Positions 13,003 through 25,263 of a stretch of DNA of 64,000 nucleotides are shown here, piece after piece; the first letter of the stretch is position 1, and the number at the start of each line of letters is the position of its first letter. The notes under the pieces are model-generated. The model was not told the origin of the DNA. It made no database searches and saw nothing but the letters and a program-made list of their open reading frames with translations. The stretch lies in the NCBI GenBank assembly GCA_022749755.1, contig CM040446.1, forward strand, positions 730,323-794,322, given 5' to 3'. The position numbers and the translations under genes are program-made. This DNA comes from Azadirachta indica. Taxonomy: Eukaryota; Streptophyta; Magnoliopsida; Sapindales; Meliaceae.

Positions 13003-13665
13003 ATTTTAAATAAACCTTGTCAAAGTAAGGCAGAATCAACAAGGGTGTAGTTGGGCAAATACCATGCAAGAAAGGCTGGTCTACAACCAATGGACAGTTG
13101 GTGGTACGTGGTGGATGGATGACTGCAAGAGATTAGAGACAACTATATATGGAATAAGGAAAGATAATTTGTGGAGAAATGCATGCAAAAAATTAATTGT
13201 CCTTAATATAGTAAATTACACTATGATATTTTTGTAATAGATTTTTTTTTAAAGAACGAGTATTCAAAGTAAATTATATAGTGTAAATAGGTCTACTCAA
13301 CATTCATATTATTCAACACGAATAAATAATTATACTATATCTATATATATCTACATAAGGATTCAATCATAATAAGTTTTTTTCCTTCCTAACTAGGAAA
13401 AGGTAATGAAATAATCTAAATTATTTCAAAAGAGTCTTATCAATCTCTTATTTTGTGAATGATTGAATAGTCAACTCAATTTACTGCGACATCCTTCCAT
13501 GAAATTTTAATTTGGAGTGATTACTTTACCTTTATCTTCTTCAATCTGAAATGTTTACTTCACCCTTTTCTCTAAATCTTTACATGGCTTGCTCTCTACT
13601 TGTGTTTGCACGACATGACTACACAAACTATAAAATTCAATAATCAATTAATTATATACTTTACC
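9427..13665 (+). repeat. Extra tandem block inside the right arm, absent from the left arm
   Basis: The mirror alignment jumps from about 9,425 to about 13,665, so some 4.2 kb is present only on the right. The block starts at TTATGTAGCAAATAACCTCA. Related junction words recur near 12,880, 26,890 and 63,260, which points to tandem duplication of a larger unit. Part of it (about 11,700-12,780) is closely related to 56,500-58,000. No gene is seen. Confidence 0.6.
12971..12998. repeat. (AT)14 microsatellite
   Basis: Uninterrupted AT dinucleotide run inside a flank-repeat unit, at a place where sister units carry a short T-rich tract instead. Confidence 0.95.
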
Positions 13666-16477
13666 TCATACTCCAAAACTCCACACATCTTACTCTTTAC
13701 TTTCTGTGTAACATGAGTACATAAGCTGTAAGGACTATTTTAGTATTATAATTTGGATGTGTAAGGGCAATATTATCCACTTGAATTAAGGAAAGAATCC
13801 AATGAAAAAGAAAGATGATATATGTTGGTTGATTCGCTAATTTAAGATTGTTCTTCAAAATTCAAAATATGATGTTAATTTGTTTATTTATCTTTTTCTT
13901 TCTCTTACTAAATGCTTATTATAATATAAGTTTTATAAAGATATTAAAATTAAAATTAAAATGTACCCTTGAGATTTTAGGAAAAGTGAAAAAACCTTAC
14001 TTTTTGAGGAACTGCATAAATACAGTTTGGAGTTTCAAGAATTAGATATGATATCAATATTTTTTTATCCAGAACTTTAGTGGAATAAAAATTCAAGTTA
14101 TAGTTTTCCTAATTTTAACAATTAATCTCTTTTATTCATATTCTACTAGTAGAGATGGCATTGGATCACCGATGCCCATCTTTAGTTTCTTGTCCCTGTT
14201 TGGACCAAGATTTCCTATTCCTACCTTGTCCCTATTTGACTCCCTTCCTCTTTATTAAAAAAAAAAAAAAGAAAGAGGTTTGTATTTTACAATATATTTT
14301 TATGCTCATTAATTAATTTAGGGTACTTGAAAAAAATAATCTAATAACAATTTAATGGCATTGGACTCAATACAGATTTTATAAAATATTAAATTCATTG
14401 GTCCGTATACATATTTAATGTATTTAAGAAAAATACCCCTTAGGTGTAGTTGAAGTGTTTGGGCATACTTGATGCTTTCAGGCTATCCCATAAGAGGTAA
14501 CGGTTTAGTATTTTGTAGGTTAGGTCGCTTAATCTCCTCCAAAACTTTTTTAAAATTAAAAAAGAGTATTTAAGAAAAACAAGTTCCCACAATTTAATTT
14601 CTCATTAACGTAAAATATTCACAATTCTCACCAAATCTATCAAATAAATCTGTTGCTCATATATTTCTAGCAATAATAATAATGCAATTTAATTTTTCTA
14701 TTAAATAAAAAATTATTTTTTTATTTATATTATTGCTGAAAGTCATACTCAATCTATCAATTTTACAAATAAAACATTTATGATTAGTTGGTTTAATTAT
14801 TTGCACCCTAAAATCTATTTTGAATACATTTTTACTCCTCAACCACTAAAATCTATACATCTTTACAAGTGTCTAAATGATGTTAATTAAAATATTTTTA
14901 TTATGTACATTAATTTTTCTATTCACTCATAAAAATATTGATCAACTGCTAATGCTTTTTTTTAAAATAAAAATTATAAAATTAGTTAAAATAAAAAATT
15001 AAATATGTAGGTTTCTATAGACATCTAAATTTTTTTTAATTCATGATATGGATAGATCTTAGGATCTAGAATTATGTAATAGTTATAGAATTTGCATATT
15101 ACTATTTATTGTGGAGAAATAGGTGCCAAACATTAATTGTTTTTAATATAGTATATTACACAATGGATACTTTTGTTATAGTTTTTTTTTTCTTTTAAGT
15201 AGGAGCATTCAAGTAAATTTTAAGGTGCAAATAGATCCACTCAATATTCGTATTATTCAATGCAAATAAATCATTAAATTATATGTATGTATACTTAATT
15301 ATTTTAGTTTGTTTTATTTTATGTTATGTTATTACTAAAAGTCATGGTCAAGCCCAATTTTTACGTGGTATGCTTTTAATTTTCAAAATAAAATTTTAAA
15401 ATTAATTAAAAATAAAAAATAATAATGTTTAATAAAGTAAAAATCGTACATTTTTATGTAGTACATAGTTTTTTATAGACGTCTAAATTTTTTAATCCAT
15501 GATGTTATAGTTTTTTATAGCTTATGGATAGATCTTGTAGTACTTAATGGAAGCAAAAAAAAAAAAATTTTCCTTAATATAGTAAATTATACAATAGGTA
15601 TTTTTGTAATAAACTTTTTTTATTGAAATATGAGTATTTAAAGTAAATTATATATATATAATTATTAAATAATAATAAGCTTCTTTTCTTTCTAACTAGG
15701 AAAATAATCTTCTTTCCTTCCTAATTAGTAAAAGACAGTGAACTATTTAAAAATAAAATCTTATCATTATCATGTCTTGTGAATGATTGAATAGTCAAAT
15801 TAATTTATTTCAACATCATTCATTGAAAATTTAATTAGTAGTGACTACTTTACCTTTATCTTGTTCATTATGAAAAGGTTACTTCACCTTTTTCTCTAAA
15901 TCTTTCCATGGCTTATTATCTACTTGTATTTGTGTGACTTTGCTACAAACTACAAAATTCAATCATTAATGATTAATTTAATTATATATTTACATTACCC
16001 TTTAGTATAATAGTTCACATAACTTGGTTTTACTTTTGTTTGTATGACTTGACTACACAAGTGGTAAGCCCTATTTTAGTATTTTAAATTGAATATCTAA
16101 AGGTAAACTTATTTACTAGAAATTAAGAAAACAACCCAGTGAGAAAGAAGAATGACATGTGTTAGCTGATTGCCAATTTAAGTCTTTTTTTTTTTTAAAT
16201 AAAAATACAATGTTAATAAAAGTTATATAAAGATATTTTAGGAGAATTTAATATTGACTCCTGAAATTTTGAAAAAGTGCAAATACCCTTATTCTTAACA
16301 AGGTTGGGATAGATATACCTTATAGTTTTAAGAAATAGATAAACCACTTTCTTTTTACAAAAAAGAAAGAAGTTTTGGAATTTACAAAATTTAAACTCAT
16401 GCTTTAGAATACTTTAAACAATAACTTTATATAACTTTGTAGTATTGAACTTGCTAGAAATTTTATATGAAAATATT

Positions 16478-16895
16478 TGTCGATATCAAATTTCATCACC
16501 TGATATCAATTAGTAAATTTATTTGTATGTGAGGAAAAAACTATTTTTTTCTCTTTTTTCTTTTCCTTATATGCTCGTTAATTCATTAGCTTATTTGAAA
16601 AATTAGTTCAAGTGGAATTCTGATTGACGATAATTTACGATTAAGTGAAATTCTAATTAGAGATAATTCAATATTTTGACTTACCTATAATTTAGATGAG
16701 ATATGACTTCTCTAAAAAACTCTTTATTAGATCTAACCTAAATAAGAAATGATTATTGAAGTTTTATAAATTTGTACCTTTACCTTTTATCTTATGTGTC
16801 TTTGTTCTTTAATATAGATCTAATAGTTATCTTATTGAGTTAATATACAAGTAAAAAGCCAACTTAATTTTGGATGTTAGAAAAATGGTCCAATA
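16478..16895. repeat. LTR 1 of the outer element
   Basis: 418 bp, matching 24,848-25,263 along its full length; for example both contain TTGAAAAATTAGTTCAAGT... style words and AGAGATAATTCA. It begins TGTCGATATC and ends near GGTCCAATA. Confidence 0.65.
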
Positions 16896-17095
16896 GTAAG
16901 TTTTCTTATTTAAAAAGTAACGTAGTTCTATTTGAAACAAATGAAGAACCTGAAAATTTTGTATTTTTAACCAAATTTTTTAGGATCTTTTACTCTCTTT
17001 TATATGAGAATTTCAAATGAAGTAACTGATGTTTTATTATTCGAGAATGACAAATGGTAGGTCTTAATTAATGAGGCCCTTATTAATATACTGTG

Positions 17096-17100
17096 ATGAG
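17096..17100. repeat. Target-site duplication, left (ATGAG)
   Basis: ATGAG immediately before the left copia LTR; identical to 21,970-21,974 after the right LTR. Confidence 0.85.
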
Positions 17101-17500
17101 TGTTGGAAATTAAACTTGATTTGTCCTAAAATGAATTGGGTTTGTAAGATTTGTGCCTAAGAATACTATGGCCCAATTTCTAGAAATTTTTAAAAAAATA
17201 TCTAAATATTTATTCCATAAATATGTAGATATTTGATAATAAAAATTTAAATATTTATAAGAAACATCTAGATATTATTATGAATATTTCTATAAAGATA
17301 TTTATAGCCATTGTGTGTTGGTATAATTTTTTAACCGTTAGTTAAAGATGTGCCAATTATAAATAAGGATGAGTTTTTCCATTATATGTCAAACCAAAAA
17401 AATTAGAAATCAATAAGATTGTAAGCTTCTCCTTCCTTATCCATAATTATTCCTAACAAATTTATCTTCTTTTGTAATATAAACCCTCCACCTTCCAATA
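17101..17500 (+). repeat. Copia 5' LTR
   Basis: 400 bp, alignable to 21,561-21,969. The 3' terminal CA has become TA. It contains ATTATAAATAAGGATGAG, a possible promoter/TATA region shared with the right LTR. Confidence 0.9.
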
Positions 17501-17503
17501 AAA

Positions 17504-17515
17504 TGGTATTAGAGT
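17504..17515 (+). other. Copia primer-binding site
   Basis: TGGTATTAGAGT three bases after the LTR, one to two changes from the usual plant copia site TGGTATCAGAGC that pairs with initiator tRNA-Met. Confidence 0.75.
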
Positions 17516-17546
17516 AAAAGTGTGAGTGATAATTGCAAGTAATGGA

Positions 17547-18470
17547 ATGGCTCTCTTTTAAGTTCCAATGCTTACCAAGAGCAATTACAATAATTGGAGC
17601 ATCAAGATGAAGGCTTTGCTAAGAGTTCAAGATACATGGGAAGTTGTAGAGAAAAGGTTTGATATGTCGAAAGATAAGGTCACCCTTATTCAAGCTTAAA
17701 AAGATCTCTTGAAAAATTTTATAAAGAGAGACAGGGAAGCTGTCTACCTCATCTATCAAGCATCGGATGAAGATGGCTTTGAAAAGGTTTCAAATGCAAC
17801 CACTGCCAAAAAAGCATGGGGGATGCTTTAAATTTCATACAAAGGTGCCGAAAAAGTGATAAAGGTACGTCTTCAAACTCTACAAGGTGTGTTTGAATCT
17901 TTATATACAAAAGAATATGAATCAATTTCTGAGTACGTTTTTAGAGTTTTGGTGATTGCTAATCAATTAAAAAGAAATGGAGAAAGTTTAAGTAATGTTC
18001 GAATTATAGAGAAAATTCTTCATTCCATAGATTCAAAATTTGAGTATATTATTATAACAATTGAAGAAACAAAAGATTTAGAGTCCATGACTATTAAAGA
18101 ATTTATGGGCTCATTACAAGCATATGAAGAAAGACAAAAGAGTAAGCAAGAAGCCTTGGAACAAGTTTGCCATACAAAGCTCACCTTTAAAGAAAAGAAA
18201 GAAAGTTTCGATAATAAGAGAAGCTAATATGGAAGAGGAAATGGTCGAGGATAAGGCCACGAACGTGGATGTGGACGAGAATGGAGAGGACCTTCAAATT
18301 ATAGCAACAACAACAATGATAGAAGAGAAGGCTCAACAAGAGGTCATGGAAGAGACAATTCAAACTTAAGGTATGATAAGTCTCAAGTTAACTATTACAA
18401 TTGTCAAAAGTTTGGCCATTATGCTTTTGAGTGTAGAGCTTCCAATAATAAAGTTAATGAGAAGGCCAAC
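17547..18470 (+). pseudogene. Copia gag relic
   Basis: Begins MALF then an in-frame stop, then the gag-like VPMLTKSNYNNWSIKMKALL, followed by more stops (near 17,700 and 17,830) and an open stretch 17,856-18,227 with the capsid-like [16 protein letters not shown]. The nucleocapsid zinc knuckle (about 18,385-18,430) reads YNCQKFGHYAFEC, so the first cysteine of the CCHC pattern is replaced by tyrosine. Not able to encode a working Gag. Confidence 0.85.
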
Positions 18471-18473
18471 TAT

Positions 18474-21400
18474 GTGGAGAACAAAAATCAAGAAGAAGAA
18501 ACATTATTGCTAGCATTCAAGGACAATAATGATGGCAACACTAATACGTGGTACCTTGATACCAGCGCAAGCAATCATATGTGTAGAAATAAGGATATGT
18601 TCATCGAGCTTGATGAATCAGTGAATGGCAATGTCTCCTTTGGGGATGAGTCTAAAATACTGTAAAAGGTGAATGTAACATCCTTATTCACTTGAAAGAT
18701 GGAAGCCATCAATTTATTTCAAATGTTTATTATGTGCCCAATATGAAAAACAATATTTTAAGTTTGAGACAACCTTTAGGAAAAGGTTATGATATTCGTA
18801 CGAAAGATTATAGTCTTTCTATAAGAGATAATAAAAGTAATTTAATTGCAAAAGTGATGATGTCAAAGAATAGAATGTTCTTGTTAAATATTCAAAACAA
18901 TGTAGCAAAATTTCTCACGGCTTGCTACAAGGATACATTACGGTTATGGCATCTTCAACTTGGGCATCTAAATTTTAGAGGTTTGAAGCTATTATCCAAA
19001 AAGAAAATGGTGAGAGGACTCCCTTGTATCAATCATCCTGATCAGCTATGTGAAGGATGTTTACTTGAGAAGCAATTTAGAATGAGCTTTCCAAAGAAGT
19101 CTACTTTTAGAGTCAAGAAGCCACTCGAACTCGTATACACCGATGTACGTGGTCCTATTAAGCTAAGCTCCTTAGGTAAGAGGAATTACTTCCTTCTCTT
19201 CATTAATGATTATTCAAGAAAAATATGGGTATATTTTTTGAAAGAAAAATTTGAAGTTTTTGGCGTGTTCAAAAAATTTAAAACACTTATGGAGAATGAA
19301 AGGGGATGCAAAATCAAGTCCATAAGATCTAATCGAGGTGGAGAATTTACTTCGAAAGATTTTTGAGAGTTTTGTTAAGTAAATGGAATCCGTCGTCTTC
19401 CCCCGAACAAAATGACGTTGTTGAGAGGAAAAAGAGAATCATTCTTAACATGGCACGAAGTATGCTCCAAAGTAAGAAATTACCAAAATAATTTTAGGCT
19501 AACGCTGTGGCGTATGCAATATACTTATCTAACTAATCTCTTACTTGAAGTATGTAAGAAAAAATGCCACAAGAAGTTTAGAGTGGAAGAAAGCTCGACA
19601 TTTCTAATCTAAGAGTTTTTGGAAGCATAGCTTATATACATGTACTAGACAAAAGAAGAATAAAGCTCAATAATAAAAGTGAGAGTTTTATCTTCATTAG
19701 TTACGACTAAAATTTAAAAGGCTACAGGTTGTATAACCCGAGCAACAAAAAAGTCGTGAAGAAGAAGAATAGGATTTTGGCCTTAATGTAGACGATTTCA
19801 ATTTCCTTCCTCAATTTGAAGAAAATAAGGAGACATTAGCAAGACAATAAGAAGAACATCAACAAGAACCTGCAACACTACCTAGTTCGCCAATAAGAGT
19901 TGATAATTACAATTCACTACCATCATTTTTAAATGAAAGAAATGAAGAACGCACAAGAAGTCTCCAAGATCTCTACGAGGTAACCGAAAAGATGGATAAT
20001 CTTACTTTTTCTGCCTCTTTGCAGACTGTGAACCTGTGAACTTCCAAAAAGCTATACACCAAGAAAAATGGAGAGCTGCAATGGACGAAGAAATTAAAGC
20101 CATTGAGAAAAATGACACATGGAAGCTAGCTACTCTTCCTAAAGGATATAAAGCTATCGGTGTCAAATGGGTGTACAAGGTGAAGAAGAATACAAATGGA
20201 GAAATTAAATGATACAAGGCAAGACTTGTTGTGAAAGGCTACAGTCAAAGAGTTGGAATTGACTATGATAAGGTATTTGCTCCTGTTGCTCGATTAGAAA
20301 CTATTAGACTAATCATCTCTTTAGCAGCTCAGAACAAATGGAAGATTCATAAAATGGATGTAAAGTTTGCCTTTCTTAATGAAGTGCTCGAAGAATAAGT
20401 CTACATCGAGCAACCTTTGGGCTATAAAGTAAAGGGTCATGAAGACAAAGTCTTGAAGTTGAAAAAAGTTCTTTATGGGTTAAAGTAAGCACCTAGAGCA
20501 TGAAATAACCGAATAAACAAGTACTTGTAAAAGAATAGTTTTATCAAGTGCGCCTATGCACTTTATATCAAGATCAAAGATAGAGATGTTTTAATTGTAT
20601 GTTGTATATGGATGATTTAATCATTACTAGAAGTAATCCAAGAATGTTTGGAGAGTTCAAGAAAGCTATGACCAACGAGTTCGAAATGACTGACATTAAG
20701 TTAATGGCTTACTACCTCGGCATTGAAGTCAAGCAAAAGGAAGATGGAATTTTCATCTTATAAGAAAGCTATCCAAAGGAGATTCTCAAGAGATTCAAGA
20801 TGGATGACTGCAAGACAATAAGCATACCAATGGAATATGGAGTAAAGTTGTCAAAGTATGATGAAGGAGAAAGAATAGATTTAACCCTTTTCAAGAGCTT
20901 GGTTAGAAGTCTACGTTACCTAACTTACACAAGGCCTGACATCTTCTATGTAGTTGGGCTAGTTAGTTGCTACATGGAGACACCAACAATCACCCATTTC
21001 AAAGTTGCAAAGAGAATTCTTCGCTATCTCAAAGGTATAATTGATTTTGGCTTATACTATTCATTTTCCAATGATTATAAGCTTGTTGGATTCAGCGATA
21101 GCGATTGGGGTGGAGACATGAAGGATCAAAAAAGCATTACTGGATTTGTATTTTTCATGGACGACAGTGCTTTCACTTGAATGTTAAATAAGTAACCGAT
21201 AGTCACTCTCTCAACTTATGAAGCTGAGTACGTGGTCGCAACATCATGTGTTTGCTATACAATATGGCTTAAAAATCTTTTGAAGGAGTTGGGATGGTCA
21301 CAGGAAACGTCAACTAAGATTTATACTGACAATAAATCAGCAATGGCATTGGCAAGAATCCCGTGTATCACGATTGAAGTAAACATATTGACACTCGCTA

Positions 21401-21520
21401 CCACTATATAAGAGAATGCATTGTTAGAAAGGATATGCAAATAGAGTACATAAAGACACAAGATCAAATTGTTGATAACTTCACCAAGCCTTTGAAGAAT
21501 GAGACATTTTGTGTGTTGCA
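18474..21520 (+). pseudogene. Copia pol relic (protease, integrase, RT, RNase H)
   Basis: The protease motif WYLDTSAS lies at about 18,549-18,572 (usual DTGA changed to DTSA). Integrase spans about 18,940-19,460: zinc-finger H/H and CEGC, TDVRGP, then SNRGGEF where the second catalytic aspartate has become asparagine, and an NDVVERKKR segment with the glutamate retained but after a stop and frame change. The reverse transcriptase has MDVKFAFLN near 20,355 and the YMDD box near 20,608. RNase H has STYEAEY near 21,210 and TDNKSAMALA near 21,328. At least six stops or frame changes separate these parts. Confidence 0.9.
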
Positions 21521-21550
21521 AAGATTATTGGGAGTCACCAAATCAAGTTT

Positions 21551-21560
21551 AAAGGGGAGG
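21551..21560 (+). other. Copia polypurine tract
   Basis: AAAGGGGAGG directly abutting the right LTR, the expected plus-strand primer position. Confidence 0.85.
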
Positions 21561-21969
21561 TGTTGGAAATTAAAATTAATTTGGCTCAAAATAAATTGGG
21601 TTTGTAAGATTTGGGTTTAGGAATAGTGTGGCCCAATTTCTAGAAATTTGTAAGAAAATATCTTTATAGTTATGGAATAAAAATCTAGATATTTAATAAT
21701 AAAAATCTGGATATTGGTAACAAATATATATTATTATGGATATTTCTACAAACAGATTTATATCAATTAGATTAGACGTGTGTTGGCATAATTTTAACCG
21801 TTAGTTAAGGAGCTGCCATATTATAAATAGGGATGAGTTCTTTCATTGTATGTTAAGCCAAAAAAAATTAGAAATCAATAAGATTGTAAGCTTCTCCTTC
21901 CTACCTTATCCATAATTATTTCTAGCAAATTTATCTTCTCTTGTAAGAAAAGCCCTCCGCCTTCCAACA
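21561..21969 (+). repeat. Copia 3' LTR
   Basis: 409 bp with intact TG...CA ends, followed by the duplicated ATGAG. Confidence 0.92.
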
Positions 21970-24847
21970 ATGAGTACATTTTGAATTCCTAAATAGTTTG
22001 CCCGTGGCTCTTGGTATTCTTAGTTTCCAACAAGTTGTGGAAAGACAGATGTTTTTTTGTCTGCAAAAAGTGAGATCAAACAATGAGATTAAGTGGTATT
22101 AAGTTCATTACTTCCTTTTTCTGTCGAAGATTCATTCCAATTCAGTGTTGTGCTTTGTTTATTTTTGTTTCTAATTTGGCATCTTCTTATGTTGTTGTTT
22201 ATTTTTGTATTTTGTTATGCATTTCTTCTTTTCAGGTGTTAGTGTACTTTATCGTAGTTTTTTCTATTAATCAAGATATCAGTGCTACACAAGTATATGA
22301 CTTGTGTTCCTTTAGAAATTTTGAAATCAGTATTTGTTCTTCTCGATTTTATAGTTTTAGCAACGCGAAGTTGCAGTGTTTACCCCTTCTAGGCAAGATA
22401 TAAGTGTTTTTCCTTCTGGACTTTTTAGTTTAAACATTGCATTCAACGTGGAACTACAATGTTTAGCCTTTTAGGCATGGTTTTGGTAGCCTAGAACTGT
22501 ATTGTTTAGCACTTTTGGATAAGATGTTAGTACCATAAAGTTACAAGTGTTTGTCTTTCTGCCATTTGGACAAGATGTCGGTACTATAAAGATACAAGTA
22601 TTTGTCCTTCAAGACTTTATAGTTTTGACAGCACATGGCTGCAACGTTTGCCCTTTTTGGGCATAGTTTTGGTAGTGAGAAGCTACAATGTTTGGTCTTT
22701 TTCAGCAAGATGTTGATATCACAGAGTTATAAGTGTTTTTCCTTCTGGACTTTATAAATTTGGCAGCGTGGAGCTATAGAGTTTGGCTTTTTTGGGCAAG
22801 ATATCGACACCGCAAAGATACAATTATTTTTCCTACTAGACTTTATTTTTTCTAATAGTCTAAGGGGACTTAGTATTTTGGAACCAAGGACTACATTATT
22901 CAGCTTCTTTACTTTTGTTTTTTTTTCTTAGAAATGGTGAAAAGATAAAAGTTCTTACAATAGTATCATAAATTGATTAAATATAAACAAATATGATGAC
23001 ATATATATTCAAAACATTTATACATAATTTAAACATGTTAATAAGTACAAAAAAAATAGGAAAGAATACATGTAAAATTATAATGGAAACTAATATAATT
23101 TATATTTTATTAATTTATTCAAACCATAAATTTTTTTTAATAAAAGAAAGCTAATTTCGGACAGTTTTATCACAAAACATAAATATTTAAAACCAAAAGG
23201 CATATAATCAATAGATAAAGATATATAAAACATGAATATTGGATTTGAATTATATTTGTCGTTAGACCCGAATGATATTTAATATTGTAAACAGGTAATA
23301 TTCATATGGGATTCCATTGATATTTAATTTTAGATTCTGACGATATTTAGTTTTAGATTTGAAAGATATTTAGATTTGAACTCAATTAATATATTTGTTA
23401 TTAAACTCTAATCGTATTTATAAGGGACTTGAATAATATTTTTCTTTTAGATTTAAAAATATTGTCTTTTTTTGGGTAAACTGTAATCGGTGCTTATTTA
23501 TTTTTATTCTTATTAAAATATTACTCTTTCAATTTTTTATTTAAACTGGTTGATTTTTCCTTTAAAATATTAATTTTTTTTTCTTTTTTAACATTAGAAC
23601 TTAACTATGTATAACATATTGAGTGCGAACTATATACAATATATTGGGTGGGAACTATATATAACACATTAAGTGGGAGTTTAGGTATGATAGTTATATT
23701 ACACTTTAGATATTTATGAACACTTTAATACCATTAAAGTCGTATATATTCTTACGTATTAATTATACTACAATTTGATAAATTAGTATATATAACCATC
23801 AACACCAGATATTGAACCATGATGCAATTAATATAAATAAGAATAAATCCATACATGCAATTAATATGAATAAAAATAAATCCATTTATTTACTTAATAT
23901 AAAAATAAGTTATACCTTATCCTTTACTGCAAAATTTTGTCGATGTGATAACCTCTTCTTAACTAATAAATCAAAATCTCTTTTTTTTTTTTTAAAATCT
24001 CAATCATGCTAATAATTAATAAAATATTTAAAGTAATAAATAATAAAATATTTAATCTAGTTCAATTCCTTTAATACTAATAGTATTAGTATACAAGATA
24101 CTTGTTCAATAACAATCAAATACAATTTAAAGTTATACCAATATTATAAGGGATTAAATAGTTTCCTTGGATGCACAAATTCAAATGTTTAATTATTAGC
24201 ACAAACGAAGAGACATATTGCGGCTGGTAGATGTACGATATTATGCAAAAGAAAATATATGCAATTGCAATGCAATGAAGAAAAGATAGAAGATTTCAAA
24301 AAGCCATTAACTTATCTGACAATGAGATGTGATTTGGCTTCTTATGCTTAAGATAATAATGTGATTTGGAATCGAAAAAACTTGGAAAGCAAACTGTGAG
24401 GCCAGTCAAATATTCCCATTTTAGCATCGAATTCAATCTTCACTCGCACCATTAATTGAAAATAATTTTTCGGAGACTGAAAGCTTAATATATAATATCA
24501 AAAGGAATAAAGACTCCATTTATATTTGAAAATAAACTTGATATTTTAAAATTGAAATTGGATCTAAGGGATATTTTAAAACTAAACTCCAACGATAATT
24601 AAAATTGGATCCTAGTGATATTTACGTTATCATATCTCAACACTTGTGTTGCGTGCTTAGCTTTCTCATACAAAAAAAATCTCGCATCCTTTGTTGCGAG
24701 CCCCTCTAGGTGTAAAATTTTCAGTATTCGCATGTCTCTCTATCTCGGTCATTCTACTGGCATTGCTTACTAGGATTCTCTCATCTAGTTTATCATAAAT
24801 TAAATTATAATATATTGGCTTTTTGTTTCTTTCACAGGCACGTCAAC
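21970..24847. other. Interior of the outer LTR element, right of the copia insertion; no gene
   Basis: About 2.9 kb. It begins with the ATGAG duplication and holds a degenerate tandem array (22,330-22,860), a weaker series of GATATTTA-type words (about 23,250-23,470 and 24,580-24,630), and AT-rich sequence. Reading frames such as 22,083-22,403 have no recognisable domain. Confidence 0.6.
22330..22860. repeat. Degenerate tandem repeat in the outer LTR element
   Basis: Repeated phrases in the same order: CTGGACTTTATAGTTTTGGCA, a GTGGAGCTACAATGTTTG-like phrase, a GGGCAAGATGTCGGTACC-like phrase, ACAAGTGTTTTTCCTT. Anchors fall near 22,346, 22,419, 22,611, 22,746 and 22,838. Spacing varies from about 70 to 190 bases, so whole or partial units were gained and lost. 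Not open for translation over its length. Confidence 0.7.
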
Positions 24848-25263
24848 TATTGATAACAAATTTCGTCACTCGATATCAACCAATAAATTTATTTATATAT
24901 GAGAAAAAGACTATTTTCTTTTCTTCTTTATTTTCCTTATGTACTCATTGATTTGTTAGGTTATTTGAAAAATTAGTTCAAGTTGAATTTTAATTAGAGA
25001 TAATCTGAAATTTAGTGAAATTCTAATTAGAGATAATTCAGTACTTTATCTTACCTATAATTTAGATAAGATATAACTTCTCTAAAAAAACTTTTTATTA
25101 GGTTTACCCTAAATAAGAAATATTAATTGAAGTTTTATGAATTTGAACTTTTACCATTTATCTTTTGGACCCTTTTTTTAATATAAATCTGATAGCCATC
25201 TTATTAAGTTAACATACAAGTGAAAATCGATTTAATTTTGAATATTGGAAAAACTGTCCAACC
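24848..25263. repeat. LTR 2 of the outer element
   Basis: 416 bp partner of 16,478-16,895. Downstream of it the flank-repeat sequence resumes exactly where the right arm was interrupted. Confidence 0.65.

Larger units (their letters stand above)
8280..16477 (+). repeat. Right arm (proximal part) of the inverted duplication; no genes
   Basis: From the promoter of copy 1 outward this region mirrors 5,991-1,990. It is a mosaic of related units of about 1-3.5 kb carrying the same ordered words: CCTTCCTAACTAGGAAAAGG, a TTTGGAGTGATTACTTTACC block, TACTAGTAGAGATGGCA, and CAAATTTATTGG near each unit end. Units start at about 9,120, 9,780, 11,900, 13,390 and 15,680. The arm is cut at 16,477 by an LTR element and resumes at 25,264. 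Reading frames here are short and unsupported. I see no transposase or polymerase motif, so the nature of the units (non-autonomous transposon or passive segmental repeat) stays open. Confidence 0.75.
17101..21969 (+). mobile_element. Ty1/copia LTR retrotransposon, decayed
   Basis: 4,869 bp, bounded by LTRs that begin TGTTGGAAAT and end CCTTCCAACA (right) or CCTTCCAATA (left), with a perfect 5-bp target duplication ATGAG. It has an initiator-tRNA-Met-like primer site at 17,504 and a purine tract AAAGGGGAGG just before the right LTR. Domain order gag, protease, integrase, reverse transcriptase, RNase H identifies the copia superfamily. The LTRs differ at many sites and by 9 bp in length, so insertion is not recent. 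Many stops and frame changes make it non-autonomous. Confidence 0.93.
16478..25263. mobile_element. Old LTR element, no coding capacity seen, host of the nested copia insertion
   Basis: Two related terminal direct repeats (16,478-16,895 and 24,848-25,263) bound the element. The flanking bases ATATT (16,473-16,477) and ATATC (25,264-25,268) fit a 5-bp target duplication with one change. The left arm of the inverted duplication preserves the uninterrupted target near 1,990-1,995, where the two flanks are joined. Without the nested copia element the interior is about 3.1 kb and shows no gag, integrase or reverse transcriptase, so it looks like a non-autonomous or gutted element. Orientation is unsettled: the reverse complement would begin near TGTTGGACAG, a typical LTR start, but no convincing primer site was found. 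Confidence 0.65.

Noticed and set aside
8280..16477. Calling the flank-repeat units LTRs of a retrotransposon
   Set aside because: No consistent TG...CA ends, primer site or target duplication could be found, and the units are different lengths and mirror the other arm; left as an unclassified repeat family.
17856..19366. Treating the open copia frames as intact genes
   Set aside because: The capsid, protease and integrase pieces are separated by stops and frame changes, and key residues are lost, so they are described as pseudogene parts.
22083..22403. 106-residue plus-strand frame with signal-like hydrophobic stretch
   Set aside because: Lies in the gutted LTR element, overlaps the tandem array, no recognised domain.
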